A stretch of DNA of 64,000 nt from Paraburkholderia fungorum (GTDB lineage: Bacteria; Pseudomonadota; Gammaproteobacteria; Burkholderiales; Burkholderiaceae), in assembly GCF_902833645.1 (NCBI RefSeq), contig NZ_CADFGE010000001.1:124001-188000 (forward strand), given 5' to 3'. Shown piece after piece: positions 56,794 through 64,000 of this stretch (positions within the stretch are counted from its first letter, which is position 1; every line of letters begins with the position of its first letter). A model generated the notes under the pieces. It had not been told where the DNA came from, made no database searches, and saw only the letters and a list, made by a program, of their open reading frames with translations. The position numbers were made by a program, and so were the translations under genes.

Positions 56794-56852
56794 TTTTAAA
56801 GGCCGCTTTGACGGTCGTCTGGCGATCTGACGGCCACCTGCCTTTTATTGCC

Positions 56853-57920
56853 TTACAGCGCCGCGACCACCGCATCGCCCATGGCGACGGTGCCGACCTG
56901 CTTGCAACCCGGCGTGAGAATGTCGCCCGTGCGGAAACCTTGCTCCAGCACTTTCTTCACCGCATTTTCGATGCGATCCGCCTGCTCCGCCTTGTTCAGC
57001 GAGTAACGCAGCATCATCGCCGCCGACAGAATCGTGGCCAGCGGATTGGCCACGCCCTTGCCGGCGATATCCGGTGCCGAACCGTGCGACGGCTCGTACA
57101 AGCCCTTGTTGTTCTTGTCGAGCGACGCTGACGGCAGCATGCCGATCGAACCCGTCAGCATGGCGGCTTCGTCGGAGAGAATGTCGCCGAACATGTTGCC
57201 GGTCACGACCACGTCAAACGCCTTCGGCGCCTTGACCAATTGCATCGCGGCATTGTCGACGTACATGTGCGACAACTCGACGTCCGCGTATTCCTTCGAA
57301 ACGTCGATCATCACGTCACGCCAGAACTGCGACGTTTCGAGCACATTGGCCTTGTCCACGCTCGTCAGCCGTTTCTGGCGCTTTTGCGCCGCCTGAAACG
57401 CCACATGCGCGATGCGGCGTACTTCGGGTTCCGAATAACGCATCGTGTCGAAGCCTTCTTTCGCGCCTTCGAACAGCCCGTCCGGCGACGAACGCACGCC
57501 GCGCGGCGCGCCGAAGTAAATGTCGCCATTCAGTTCGCGCACGATCAGGATGTCGAGACCCGAAACGATTTCTTCCTTCAACGACGAGGCGCCCGTCAGT
57601 TGCGGATAGCAGATTGCCGGACGGAAGTTCGCGAACAGATGCAGATGCTTGCGCAGACCGAGAATGGCCTGCTCGGGGCGCAGCGCGCGTTCGAGCGAGT
57701 CGTACTTCCAGTCGCCGACGGCGCCGAACAGGATCGCGTCGGCTTCCTTCGCCAGCGCCAGCGTCGAATCGGGAAGCGGGTGGCCCTTGGCTTCGTAGCC
57801 CGCGCCGCCAACCGGCGCTTCTTCGAGCTCGAACTTTTCGCCGAGCACGTTCAGGACCTTCACGGCCTCCTTGACGATTTCGGGACCGATGCCGTCGCCC
57901 GGCAAGACTGCGATCTTCAT
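56853..57920 (-). CDS. leuB: 3-isopropylmalate dehydrogenase
   Basis: Third step of leucine synthesis, NAD-dependent oxidative decarboxylation. 355 residues. [20 protein letters not shown] start; [14 protein letters not shown] and [10 protein letters not shown]; the substrate-binding Lys-Ala-Asn run in [16 protein letters not shown]; the Asp-metal site in [33 protein letters not shown]. Last gene of leuC-entericidin-leuD-leuB. Confidence 0.98.
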   Translation of the reverse strand: MKIAVLPGDGIGPEIVKEAVKVLNVLGEKFELEEAPVGGAGYEAKGHPLPDSTLALAKEADAILFGAVGDWKYDSLERALRPEQAILGLRKHLHLFANFRPAICYPQLTGASSLKEEIVSGLDILIVRELNGDIYFGAPRGVRSSPDGLFEGAKEGFDTMRYSEPEVRRIAHVAFQAAQKRQKRLTSVDKANVLETSQFWRDVMIDVSKEYADVELSHMYVDNAAMQLVKAPKAFDVVVTGNMFGDILSDEAAMLTGSIGMLPSASLDKNNKGLYEPSHGSAPDIAGKGVANPLATILSAAMMLRYSLNKAEQADRIENAVKKVLEQGFRTGDILTPGCKQVGTVAMGDAVVAAL

Positions 57921-57967
57921 GCGAATTCCTTGATGGTTTTCCTGGAAACTGTTGAGCGTGAATCAGC

Positions 57968-57998
57968 GAGCCATAGGGCTCTAAGGCTTGTCAGCCTT
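57968..57998 (-). other. Two short hairpins between leuD and leuB
   Basis: GAGCC (57968-57972)/GGCTC (57977-57981), 4-base loop, and AAGGCT (57983-57988)/AGCCTT (57993-57998), 4-base loop, lie back to back directly after the leuD stop. They may protect or punctuate the leu mRNA; neither has a U-tract. Confidence 0.4.
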
Positions 57999-58651
57999 TA
58001 ACCGACGATGCGGTGATTCAGCCACGGCTGCTTCGCGATCCGCTCGGCTTCGAACTGGCGAATCTTGTCGGCATGACGCAGCGTGAGGCCGATATCGTCG
58101 AAGCCATTCAGCAGGCAGTACTTGCGGAAGCCCGCGACTTCGAACGGATACGCGGTGTTGCCATCCGTTGTGCGTACGACTTGCGCGTCCAGGTCGATGG
58201 TCAACTGGAAGCCATTGAATGCGTACGTTTCATTGAACAGGTGATCGACTTGCTGCTCGGTCAGCACGATCGGCAGCAGGCCGTTCTTGAAGCAGTTGTT
58301 GTAGAAAATATCGGCGAAGCTCGGCGCGATGATCGCGCGGAAGCCGTATTGCTGCAGCGCCCACGGCGCATGCTCACGCGAGCTGCCGCAGCCGAAGTTC
58401 TTGCGCGCCAACAGCACCGACGCGCCCTGATAGCGCGGCTGATTCAGCACGAAATCCGGATTCAGCGGACGCTTCGAATTGTCCTGACCCGGCTCGCCGT
58501 GGTCGAGGTAACGCCATTCGTCGAACGCGTTCGGGCCGAAGCCCGTGCGCTTGATCGACTTCAGGAATTGCTTCGGAATGATCGCGTCCGTGTCGACGTT
58601 CTCGCGATCGAGCGGCGCCACGACGCCGGTATGTACGATGAATTTATCCAT
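57998..58651 (-). CDS. leuD: 3-isopropylmalate dehydratase small subunit
   Basis: Forms isopropylmalate isomerase with LeuC. 217 residues. [20 protein letters not shown] start; [35 protein letters not shown]; and [16 protein letters not shown] are the swivel-domain landmarks. ATG 58651 matches the conserved N-terminus; the frame from 58723 runs into the intergenic region. Entericidin and leuC precede it. Confidence 0.97.
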   Translation of the reverse strand: MDKFIVHTGVVAPLDRENVDTDAIIPKQFLKSIKRTGFGPNAFDEWRYLDHGEPGQDNSKRPLNPDFVLNQPRYQGASVLLARKNFGCGSSREHAPWALQQYGFRAIIAPSFADIFYNNCFKNGLLPIVLTEQQVDHLFNETYAFNGFQLTIDLDAQVVRTTDGNTAYPFEVAGFRKYCLLNGFDDIGLTLRHADKIRQFEAERIAKQPWLNHRIVG

Positions 58652-58738
58652 GACGCTTGCGCCTGTTTCAAGACCGGGCGATGCGCGCGGCGGCCGGAAA
58701 GCCGCTCGCCGCATTGCCGGCAAAAAATCAAAAACCGC

Positions 58739-58897
58739 TTATTTGTCAGCGTGATTGCTGATCGAATTGCCGAGGTGCGACATGTCCTCGCCGAATCCGT
58801 GCACCGTGTTGCAACCGGCCAGACCGAGCAATAGCCCGGCTAGCGTACCGAGTGCGAAGCGGCGCAATAGAGTGGTGCGATTCATGTTTTTCATCAT
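58739..58897 (-). CDS. Entericidin A/B-type small lipoprotein
   Basis: 52 residues from the ATG at 58897 (48 from the third Met). Arg-rich start MNRTTLLRRFALG, hydrophobic core, lipobox LAGC with the lipidated Cys at about 29, then a short mature part NTVHGFGEDMSHLGNSIS ending in NHADK. The C-N-T-x-x-G-x-G-x-D pattern is the entericidin signature; in E. coli entericidins act as an antidote/toxin lipoprotein pair in stationary phase. It lies 6 bases after the leuC stop and about 87 bases before leuD, so it is embedded in the leu operon. Confidence 0.88.
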   Translation of the reverse strand: MMKNMNRTTLLRRFALGTLAGLLLGLAGCNTVHGFGEDMSHLGNSISNHADK

Positions 58898-58903
58898 GCG
58901 TGT

Positions 58904-60313
58904 TTATCCAAGCTTGCGAATATCGACGAAATGCCCTTCGATAGCCGCAGCGGCAGCCATCGCGGGGCTCACGAGGTGGGTACGGCCACCGGCGCCCTGA
59001 CGACCTTCGAAATTACGATTCGACGTGGATGCGCAACGCTCGCCCGGATCCAGCCGGTCAGCGTTCATCGCGAGACACATCGAGCAACCGGGCTCACGCC
59101 ATTCGAAACCGGCATCGGTAAAGACCTTGTCGAGGCCTTCGCGTTCCGCTTGCGCCTTCACCAGACCCGAACCCGGCACGACCATGGCCAGACGGATGTT
59201 CGGCGCAACGCGGCGGCCGAGCTTCTTTACGACGTAGGCCGCGGCGCGAATGTCTTCAATGCGCGCGTTGGTGCACGACCCGATGAAGATTTTATCCGGC
59301 TTGATGGATTCGATCGGCGCATTCGGTTCGAGCGCCATGTACTTCAGTGCGCGCTCCATGGCGTCGCGCTTGACCGGGTCTTTTTCGCGTTCCGGGTCCG
59401 GTACACGGCCGTCCACGGCGGTGACCATTTCCGGCGACGTGCCCCACGTGACTTGCGGCACGATCTCCGCGGCGTTCAGTTCGACCACGCGATCGAATTG
59501 CGCACCTTCGTCCGACTTGAACTGTTTCCAGTACTCAACCGCATGGTCCCACTCGACGCCCGTCGGCGAGAACGGACGGCCCTTCAGGTATTCGATCGTG
59601 GTGTCGTCGACAGCGACCATGCCGGCGCGCGCGCCCGCTTCGATCGCCATGTTGCAGACCGTCATGCGGCCTTCCATGGACAGCGCGCGAATCGTCGAAC
59701 CGCCGAATTCGATCGCGTAGCCCGTGCCGCCTGCCGTGCCGATCTTGCCGATGATCGCGAGCACGATGTCTTTGGCGGTACAACCGCGCGGCAACGGGCC
59801 CTCGACCTTCACCAGCATGTTCTTGCTCTTCTTCTGCAAGAGCGTTTGCGTAGCCAGCACGTGCTCGACTTCCGAGGTGCCGATGCCGTGCGCCAACGCG
59901 CCGAACGCGCCGTGCGTGGACGTGTGCGAGTCGCCGCAGACGATGGTCATGCCCGGCAGCGTAGCGCCCTGCTCCGGCCCGATGATATGCACGATGCCCT
60001 GGCGCAGATCGTTCATCTTGAACTGCGTGATGCCGTAGGCGTCGCAGTTCGTGTCGAGCGTATCGACTTGCAGCTTGGAAACCGGATCGGCAATGCCGTG
60101 GCTGCGATCCGTGGTGGGCACGTTGTGGTCCGACACCGCCAGGTTTGCGCTGATGCGCCACACCGGGCGCTCAGCCAGTTTCAGGCCTTCGAACGCCTGA
60201 GGGCTGGTCACTTCGTGCAGCAGGTGACGGTCGATATAAAGAATCGTCGTACCGTCTTCTTCCGTGTGGACCACATGTGTGTTCCACAATTTGTCGTAGA
60301 GAGTCTGTGCCAT
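58904..60313 (-). CDS. leuC: 3-isopropylmalate dehydratase large subunit
   Basis: Large subunit carrying the [4Fe-4S] cluster. 469 residues, bacterial LeuC size. [12 protein letters not shown] and [19 protein letters not shown] start; [20 protein letters not shown]; cluster Cys in [17 protein letters not shown] (about 347) and [11 protein letters not shown] (about 410). First gene of the leu cluster on this strand. Confidence 0.98.
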   Translation of the reverse strand: MAQTLYDKLWNTHVVHTEEDGTTILYIDRHLLHEVTSPQAFEGLKLAERPVWRISANLAVSDHNVPTTDRSHGIADPVSKLQVDTLDTNCDAYGITQFKMNDLRQGIVHIIGPEQGATLPGMTIVCGDSHTSTHGAFGALAHGIGTSEVEHVLATQTLLQKKSKNMLVKVEGPLPRGCTAKDIVLAIIGKIGTAGGTGYAIEFGGSTIRALSMEGRMTVCNMAIEAGARAGMVAVDDTTIEYLKGRPFSPTGVEWDHAVEYWKQFKSDEGAQFDRVVELNAAEIVPQVTWGTSPEMVTAVDGRVPDPEREKDPVKRDAMERALKYMALEPNAPIESIKPDKIFIGSCTNARIEDIRAAAYVVKKLGRRVAPNIRLAMVVPGSGLVKAQAEREGLDKVFTDAGFEWREPGCSMCLAMNADRLDPGERCASTSNRNFEGRQGAGGRTHLVSPAMAAAAAIEGHFVDIRKLG

Positions 60314-60620
60314 GGTATGCGGGGTAGTAATGACTGCGGGCTGACTGTGTCAGTCGATTATGCCACGCAGAACCGCGCCATGGGACCATGAATCATGGAA
60401 AAAACCGATAAAAAACATGGAGTTGGGTGGTAGTGCCGATACCTGTATGGATGTTACCCGGCATGGGATGGCGTGGCGTGCGCGATGAAGGACCACGCAA
60501 GTTCGAAGGGTCGTCGCGGCGTGCCGCTTCACGCGCTAACACGCCCAGCCGCATAGGCTCGGTTCAATGCTTGAGATCGAACCCCATTTGCCGCGCACAG
60601 CTTATGCACGCCCCAAACAA
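60314..60620. other. Leader/promoter region of the leu operon
   Basis: About 300 bases between the leuC start and the gltA terminator. A short perfect repeat CTGAC-TGT-GTCAG lies at 60341-60353, 28 bases before leuC, and could be a regulator site. No leader peptide rich in Leu codons and no tRNA is visible. Confidence 0.4.
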
Positions 60621-60655
60621 AACGCCCCAACGGGTTGGCCGTTGGGGCGTTTTTT
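60621..60655. terminator. Bidirectional rho-independent terminator downstream of gltA
   Basis: AACGCCCCAACGG (60621-60633) and CCGTTGGGGCGTT (60639-60651) form a perfect 13-bp stem with a 5-base loop. On the plus strand six T's follow in total; on the minus strand TTTTGTTT follows. It lies 72 bases after the gltA stop. Confidence 0.9.
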
Positions 60656-60722
60656 AATCCGTGCTGCCTCGCGCGTAATTTACGGCCCCGCGAGCCATGC
60701 GAAACGCGGAACCGGCTACCGC

Positions 60723-62024
60723 TTAGCGTTGCGCAATCGGCTTCGCTTCACGCTGCGTGTCGCCGATGAACAGTTGACGCGGACGGCCAATCTTCTGTTC
60801 CGGATCGGCGATCATTTCGTTCCACTGTGCAATCCAGCCGACCGTACGTGCCATCGCGAAGATACACGTGAACATCGAGGTCGGGATGCCCAGCGCGCGC
60901 TGCACGATGCCCGAGTAAAAGTCGACGTTCGGGTACAGCTTGCGCGACACGAAGTATTCGTCTTCCAGCGCGATCTTTTCCAGTGCCATGGCCAGCTTGA
61001 ACAGCGGGTCGTCGTGCAGGCCCAGCTCTTCCAGCACTTCGTGGCAGGTTTCGCGCATCAGCTTCGCACGCGGATCGTAGTTCTTGTAGACGCGGTGACC
61101 GAAGCCCATCAGCTTCACGCCCGAGTTCTTGTCCTTCACCTGCTTGATGAACTCAGGAATGTTATCGACCGAGCCGATTTCTTCCAGCATGTTCAGTGCG
61201 GCTTCGTTCGCACCGCCGTGTGCCGGGCCCCACAGACAGGCGATACCCGCTGCGATACACGCGAACGGATTCGCGCCCGACGAGCCGGCCAGACGAACCG
61301 TCGAGGTCGACGCATTCTGTTCGTGGTCAGCGTGCAGGATCAGGATACGGTCGAGCGCGCGCACCAGCACGTCGTTGACCTTGTACTCTTCGCACGGGTT
61401 CGAGAACATCATGTGCATGAAGTTCGCGCTGTACGACAGGTCGTTCTTCGGGTACGCAAACGGCTGGCCGATGCTGTACTTGTACGCCATTGCGACCAGC
61501 GTGGGCAGCTTCGCGATCATGCGAATGGCCGACACTTCACGGTGACGCGGGTTGTTGATGTCGAGCGAGTCGTGATAGAACGCCGACAGTGCGCCGACCG
61601 CAGCGACGAGAATCGCCATCGGGTGTGCGTCGCGACGGAAGCCACGGAAGAAGAAGTGCATCTGCTCGTGCACCATCGTGTGCTTCGTGACGGTGTTCAC
61701 GAACTCGTCTTTCTGTTGCGCGTTCGGCAGTTCGCCCTTCAGCAGCAGATAGCAGGTTTCGAGGAAGTCGGCGTTTTGCGCGAGGTTGTCGATCGGGTAG
61801 CCGCGGTACAGCAGCTCGCCCTTGTCGCCGTCGATGTAGGTGATCGCGGAGTTGCACGCCGCCGTCGACATGAAGCCCGGGTCGTACGTGAACTTGCCAG
61901 TCTGGCCGTACAGTTTGCGGATGTCGATCACGTCCGGGCCGAGAGTGCCCTTGTAAATCGGCATTTCAACGCTCGGCGAATTGTCGCTGAACGATAGCGT
62001 GGCTTTAACATCTGACGGGGTCAT
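60723..62024 (-). CDS. gltA: Citrate synthase (type II)
   Basis: Condenses oxaloacetate and acetyl-CoA. 433 residues. [20 protein letters not shown] start region; [14 protein letters not shown]; catalytic His in [13 protein letters not shown] (about 270) and [16 protein letters not shown] (about 310); Asp in [15 protein letters not shown]. Start preceded by GAGGA. Belongs to the sdh-gltA cluster and has its own terminator. Confidence 0.98.
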   Translation of the reverse strand: MTPSDVKATLSFSDNSPSVEMPIYKGTLGPDVIDIRKLYGQTGKFTYDPGFMSTAACNSAITYIDGDKGELLYRGYPIDNLAQNADFLETCYLLLKGELPNAQQKDEFVNTVTKHTMVHEQMHFFFRGFRRDAHPMAILVAAVGALSAFYHDSLDINNPRHREVSAIRMIAKLPTLVAMAYKYSIGQPFAYPKNDLSYSANFMHMMFSNPCEEYKVNDVLVRALDRILILHADHEQNASTSTVRLAGSSGANPFACIAAGIACLWGPAHGGANEAALNMLEEIGSVDNIPEFIKQVKDKNSGVKLMGFGHRVYKNYDPRAKLMRETCHEVLEELGLHDDPLFKLAMALEKIALEDEYFVSRKLYPNVDFYSGIVQRALGIPTSMFTCIFAMARTVGWIAQWNEMIADPEQKIGRPRQLFIGDTQREAKPIAQR

Positions 62025-62116
62025 AGCACATCCTCAATCGAAGTATGGAAACAGGGTTTCGATAATTTGCACGCCTGGGAACAACGGACAAGCGGTGCTC
62101 AAGGCGTTAGCGGCGC

Positions 62117-62392
62117 TCAAGCATTCCGCAACAGCTCCAGCACCCGGATGACATCCGGGTCGGCAAGCTCGCCTTCCGGTTCCTTGCGAGCCAGCAGCAA
62201 GTCCATCAGGTCGTTATCGCTCAGCTCAAGCAGGCGCGTGAGAGCGCCCACATCGGCATCGCTGAGGTCATGCTCATATCGGCTGAAAAAACGTTCAAAA
62301 ATCAGATCGTTTTCCAGCAGGCCCCGCCGCGCACGCCAGCGAAGGCGCGCGCGGCGGAGAGGGTCGGACTGATGCGATGTTTCGGTGTTCAT
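62117..62392 (-). CDS. sdhE: Succinate dehydrogenase assembly factor SdhE
   Basis: 91-residue SdhE/CptB/Sdh5 homologue that attaches FAD to SdhA. The RGxxE signature is visible as RARRGLLENDLIFERFF (about 20-36); DVGALTRLLELSDNDLMDLL follows. It lies between sdhB and gltA, 84 bases after sdhB. Confidence 0.95.
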   Translation of the reverse strand: MNTETSHQSDPLRRARLRWRARRGLLENDLIFERFFSRYEHDLSDADVGALTRLLELSDNDLMDLLLARKEPEGELADPDVIRVLELLRNA

Positions 62393-62476
62393 GTCGTTAC
62401 GCCCCGGCCCGCCCCAAGCGTACCGACCGCTCCCTCGGGGAGCAGCGAACGCCAGGAAGCGAGGGGACTATTCATA

Positions 62477-63181
62477 TCAGACCGCGCGGCGAACCATCAA
62501 TTCCTTGATCTTGCCAATCGCCTTGGTCGGGTTCAGGCCCTTCGGGCAGACGTCGACGCAATTCATGATCGTATGGCAACGGAACAGACGGTACGGATCT
62601 TCCAGATTGTCGAGGCGCTCACCCGTCGCCTGGTCGCGGCTGTCCGCGATGAAACGATAGGCTTGCAACAAGCCTGCCGGGCCGACGAACTTGTCCGGAT
62701 TCCACCAGAAGCTCGGGCACGAGGTCGAGCAGCTGGCACACAGAATACATTCATACAGGCCGTCGAGCTCGTCGCGTTCTTCCGGCGACTGCAGACGTTC
62801 CTTTTCCGGCGGCGGCGTATCGTTGATCAGGTACGGCTTGATCGAGTGATACTGGTTGAAGAACTGCGTGAAGTCGCAAATCAGGTCGCGCACCACCGGC
62901 AGGCCCGGCAGCGGACGCAGCACGATCTTTTGCGGCAGATCGTTCATGTTCTGCAAGCACGCCAGACCGTTCTTGCCGTTGATGTTCATTGCGTCCGAAC
63001 CGCACACGCCTTCGCGGCACGAACGGCGGAACGACAAGGTTTCGTCCATCGCCTTCAGCTTGAGCAGTGCGTCGAGCAGCATGCGTTCGTGCGAGTCGAT
63101 TTCGATCTCGTACGTTTGCATGCGCGGTGCTGCGTCCTTATCCGGGTCGTAGCGGTAAATTTCAAATGTACGCTTAGCCAT
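62477..63181 (-). CDS. sdhB: Succinate dehydrogenase iron-sulfur subunit
   Basis: 234 residues. The three cluster-binding sets are present: [2Fe-2S] [14 protein letters not shown] and NGLAC (about 54-75), [4Fe-4S] [13 protein letters not shown] (about 145-157), and [3Fe-4S] [19 protein letters not shown] (about 200-218). Transfers electrons from FAD in SdhA to ubiquinone. It follows sdhA by 24 bases. Confidence 0.98.
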   Translation of the reverse strand: MAKRTFEIYRYDPDKDAAPRMQTYEIEIDSHERMLLDALLKLKAMDETLSFRRSCREGVCGSDAMNINGKNGLACLQNMNDLPQKIVLRPLPGLPVVRDLICDFTQFFNQYHSIKPYLINDTPPPEKERLQSPEERDELDGLYECILCASCSTSCPSFWWNPDKFVGPAGLLQAYRFIADSRDQATGERLDNLEDPYRLFRCHTIMNCVDVCPKGLNPTKAIGKIKELMVRRAV

Positions 63182-63205
63182 TTCTGAATTCCTTTGACTT
63201 GTGCC

Positions 63206-64000
63206 TTAGAAGGTACGCGCTTTCGGCGGCACCGATTCGACGGTCAGCGGTTGCATTTGAACCGGCTTGTAGTCGAGGCGATCGCCTTCGCTGAACCACA
63301 GCGTATGACGCAGCCAGTTTTCGTCGTCGCGATGTTCGAAGTCGTTTTGCGCATGCGCACCGCGGCTTTCCTTGCGCGCTTCGGCGGAAACCATCGTGGC
63401 GCGTGCCACTTCGATCAGGTTCTCCACTTCCAGCGCTTCAATACGTGCCGTGTTGAACACCTTCGACTTGTCTTTCAGGTAGATGTTGTCGACCCGGTCA
63501 GCCACTTCGCGGATCCGCTCGACGCCTTCGGCCAGCAGCTTCGACGTGCGGAACACGCCGGCATGTGCCTGCATGGTGGAACGGATGTCGGCCGCGACGG
63601 TTTGCGAGTATTCGCCCGACGTCGATTTGTCCAGCTTGTTCAGACGCGCCAGCGAGAAATCGCCCGCATCCGCCGGCAGCGGCTTGTGCTCCTTGATGTC
63701 CTTCACGTGCTTGACGATGTGGTTGCCGGCCGCGCGGCCGAACACCACCAGGTCGAGCAGCGAGTTCGTGCCGAGACGGTTTGCACCGTGCACCGACACG
63801 CACGAGCATTCGCCCACTGCGTAGAAACCGTTGACGACTTCCTTATGATCCCGCGACGTGCCGACGACCTGGCCGTTGATGTTCGTCGGGATACCACCCA
63901 TTTGATAGTGGATGGTCGGCACAACCGGAATCGGCTCTTTAATACAATCGACGTTCGCGAACTTCATCGCGATTTCGCGGATCGACGGCAGACGCTTCAT
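63206..64000 (-). CDS. sdhA: Succinate dehydrogenase flavoprotein subunit, C-terminal part (5' end outside window)
   Basis: The last ~264 residues of SdhA; the frame is open at the window edge. IYNLIK-like FAD/substrate residues appear as YQMGGIPTNINGQVV, then AVGECSCVSVHGANRLGTN and SLLDLVVFGRAAGNHIV. The C-terminus has DDENWLRHTLWFSEGDRLDY and ends KARTF. The methionine at the edge is internal, not the start; a complete SdhA has about 590 residues. Confidence 0.97.
   Translation of the reverse strand: MKRLPSIREIAMKFANVDCIKEPIPVVPTIHYQMGGIPTNINGQVVGTSRDHKEVVNGFYAVGECSCVSVHGANRLGTNSLLDLVVFGRAAGNHIVKHVKDIKEHKPLPADAGDFSLARLNKLDKSTSGEYSQTVAADIRSTMQAHAGVFRTSKLLAEGVERIREVADRVDNIYLKDKSKVFNTARIEALEVENLIEVARATMVSAEARKESRGAHAQNDFEHRDDENWLRHTLWFSEGDRLDYKPVQMQPLTVESVPPKARTF

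Noticed and set aside
58931-60391. Long plus-strand open frame opposite leuC
   Set aside because: leuC is unmistakable on the minus strand; this frame has no domain.
60420-60600. Possible tRNA or small RNA between gltA terminator and leuC
   Set aside because: No cloverleaf or T-arm sequence can be traced, and no promoter-terminator pair frames it.

Overview
The window is a GC-rich beta-proteobacterial chromosome segment, most probably Paraburkholderia/Burkholderia. The order sdhA-sdhB-sdhE-gltA, leuC-entericidin-leuD-leuB-asd-fimV-truA-trpF-trpB-methyltransferase-trpA-accD-folC-SPOR-cvpA-purF-metZ is the arrangement I associate with the second chromosome of that group. No rRNA, tRNA, CRISPR array, insertion sequence or prophage is visible. 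The first and last genes (photolyase, sdhA) are cut by the window edges.

Left part (1-17 kb) is accessory and mixed. It holds a photolyase 3' end, a DUF3563 protein with an unusual palindrome-rich promoter, a PHB-depolymerase-like esterase, a PAP2-like membrane protein, the molybdate module modABC with a convergent modE and a ModE box before modA, a tautomerase divergent from a LysR regulator, a DUF4160/DUF2442 pair that looks like a toxin-antitoxin module, an ArgP-like regulator, an exported Lys/Ala-rich protein divergent from a complete Xre-RES toxin-antitoxin pair, a metallophosphoesterase, and a three-subunit membrane dehydrogenase (small subunit, FAD/GMC subunit, triheme cytochrome c).

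Middle part (17-36 kb) is one tightly coupled seven-gene alpha-glucan/trehalose operon: glgE, treS-maltokinase fusion, glgB, glgX, treZ, malQ, treY, closed by a strong terminator. It joins the trehalose -> maltose -> maltose-1-phosphate -> glucan route (TreS/Mak, GlgE, GlgB) with the reverse route from glucan to trehalose (GlgX, TreY, TreZ) plus MalQ. GlgE carries an extra N-terminal GH13-like module of about 450 residues that appears to be a degenerate copy of its own catalytic barrel.

The 36-42 kb stretch holds an NTF2-like protein divergent from a TetR regulator around a perfect 17-bp palindrome, a CorC/HlyC-type membrane protein, a histidine-kinase-like protein with no recognisable ATP-binding boxes, an FKBP isomerase and an AraC regulator. 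From 41 kb to the end everything is on the minus strand and is biosynthetic: methionine, purine, folate, fatty-acid, tryptophan, lysine/threonine and leucine pathways, then citrate synthase and succinate dehydrogenase. Two non-metabolic genes sit inside these operons: an orphan DNA adenine methyltransferase between trpB and trpA, and an entericidin-type lipoprotein between leuC and leuD.

The most noteworthy points are the GlgE pseudo-domain, the embedded methyltransferase, the entericidin, the two toxin-antitoxin-like pairs, and the palindrome cluster over the DUF3563 promoter. I saw no clearly unprecedented system; most novelty is in combinations and in degenerate domains.
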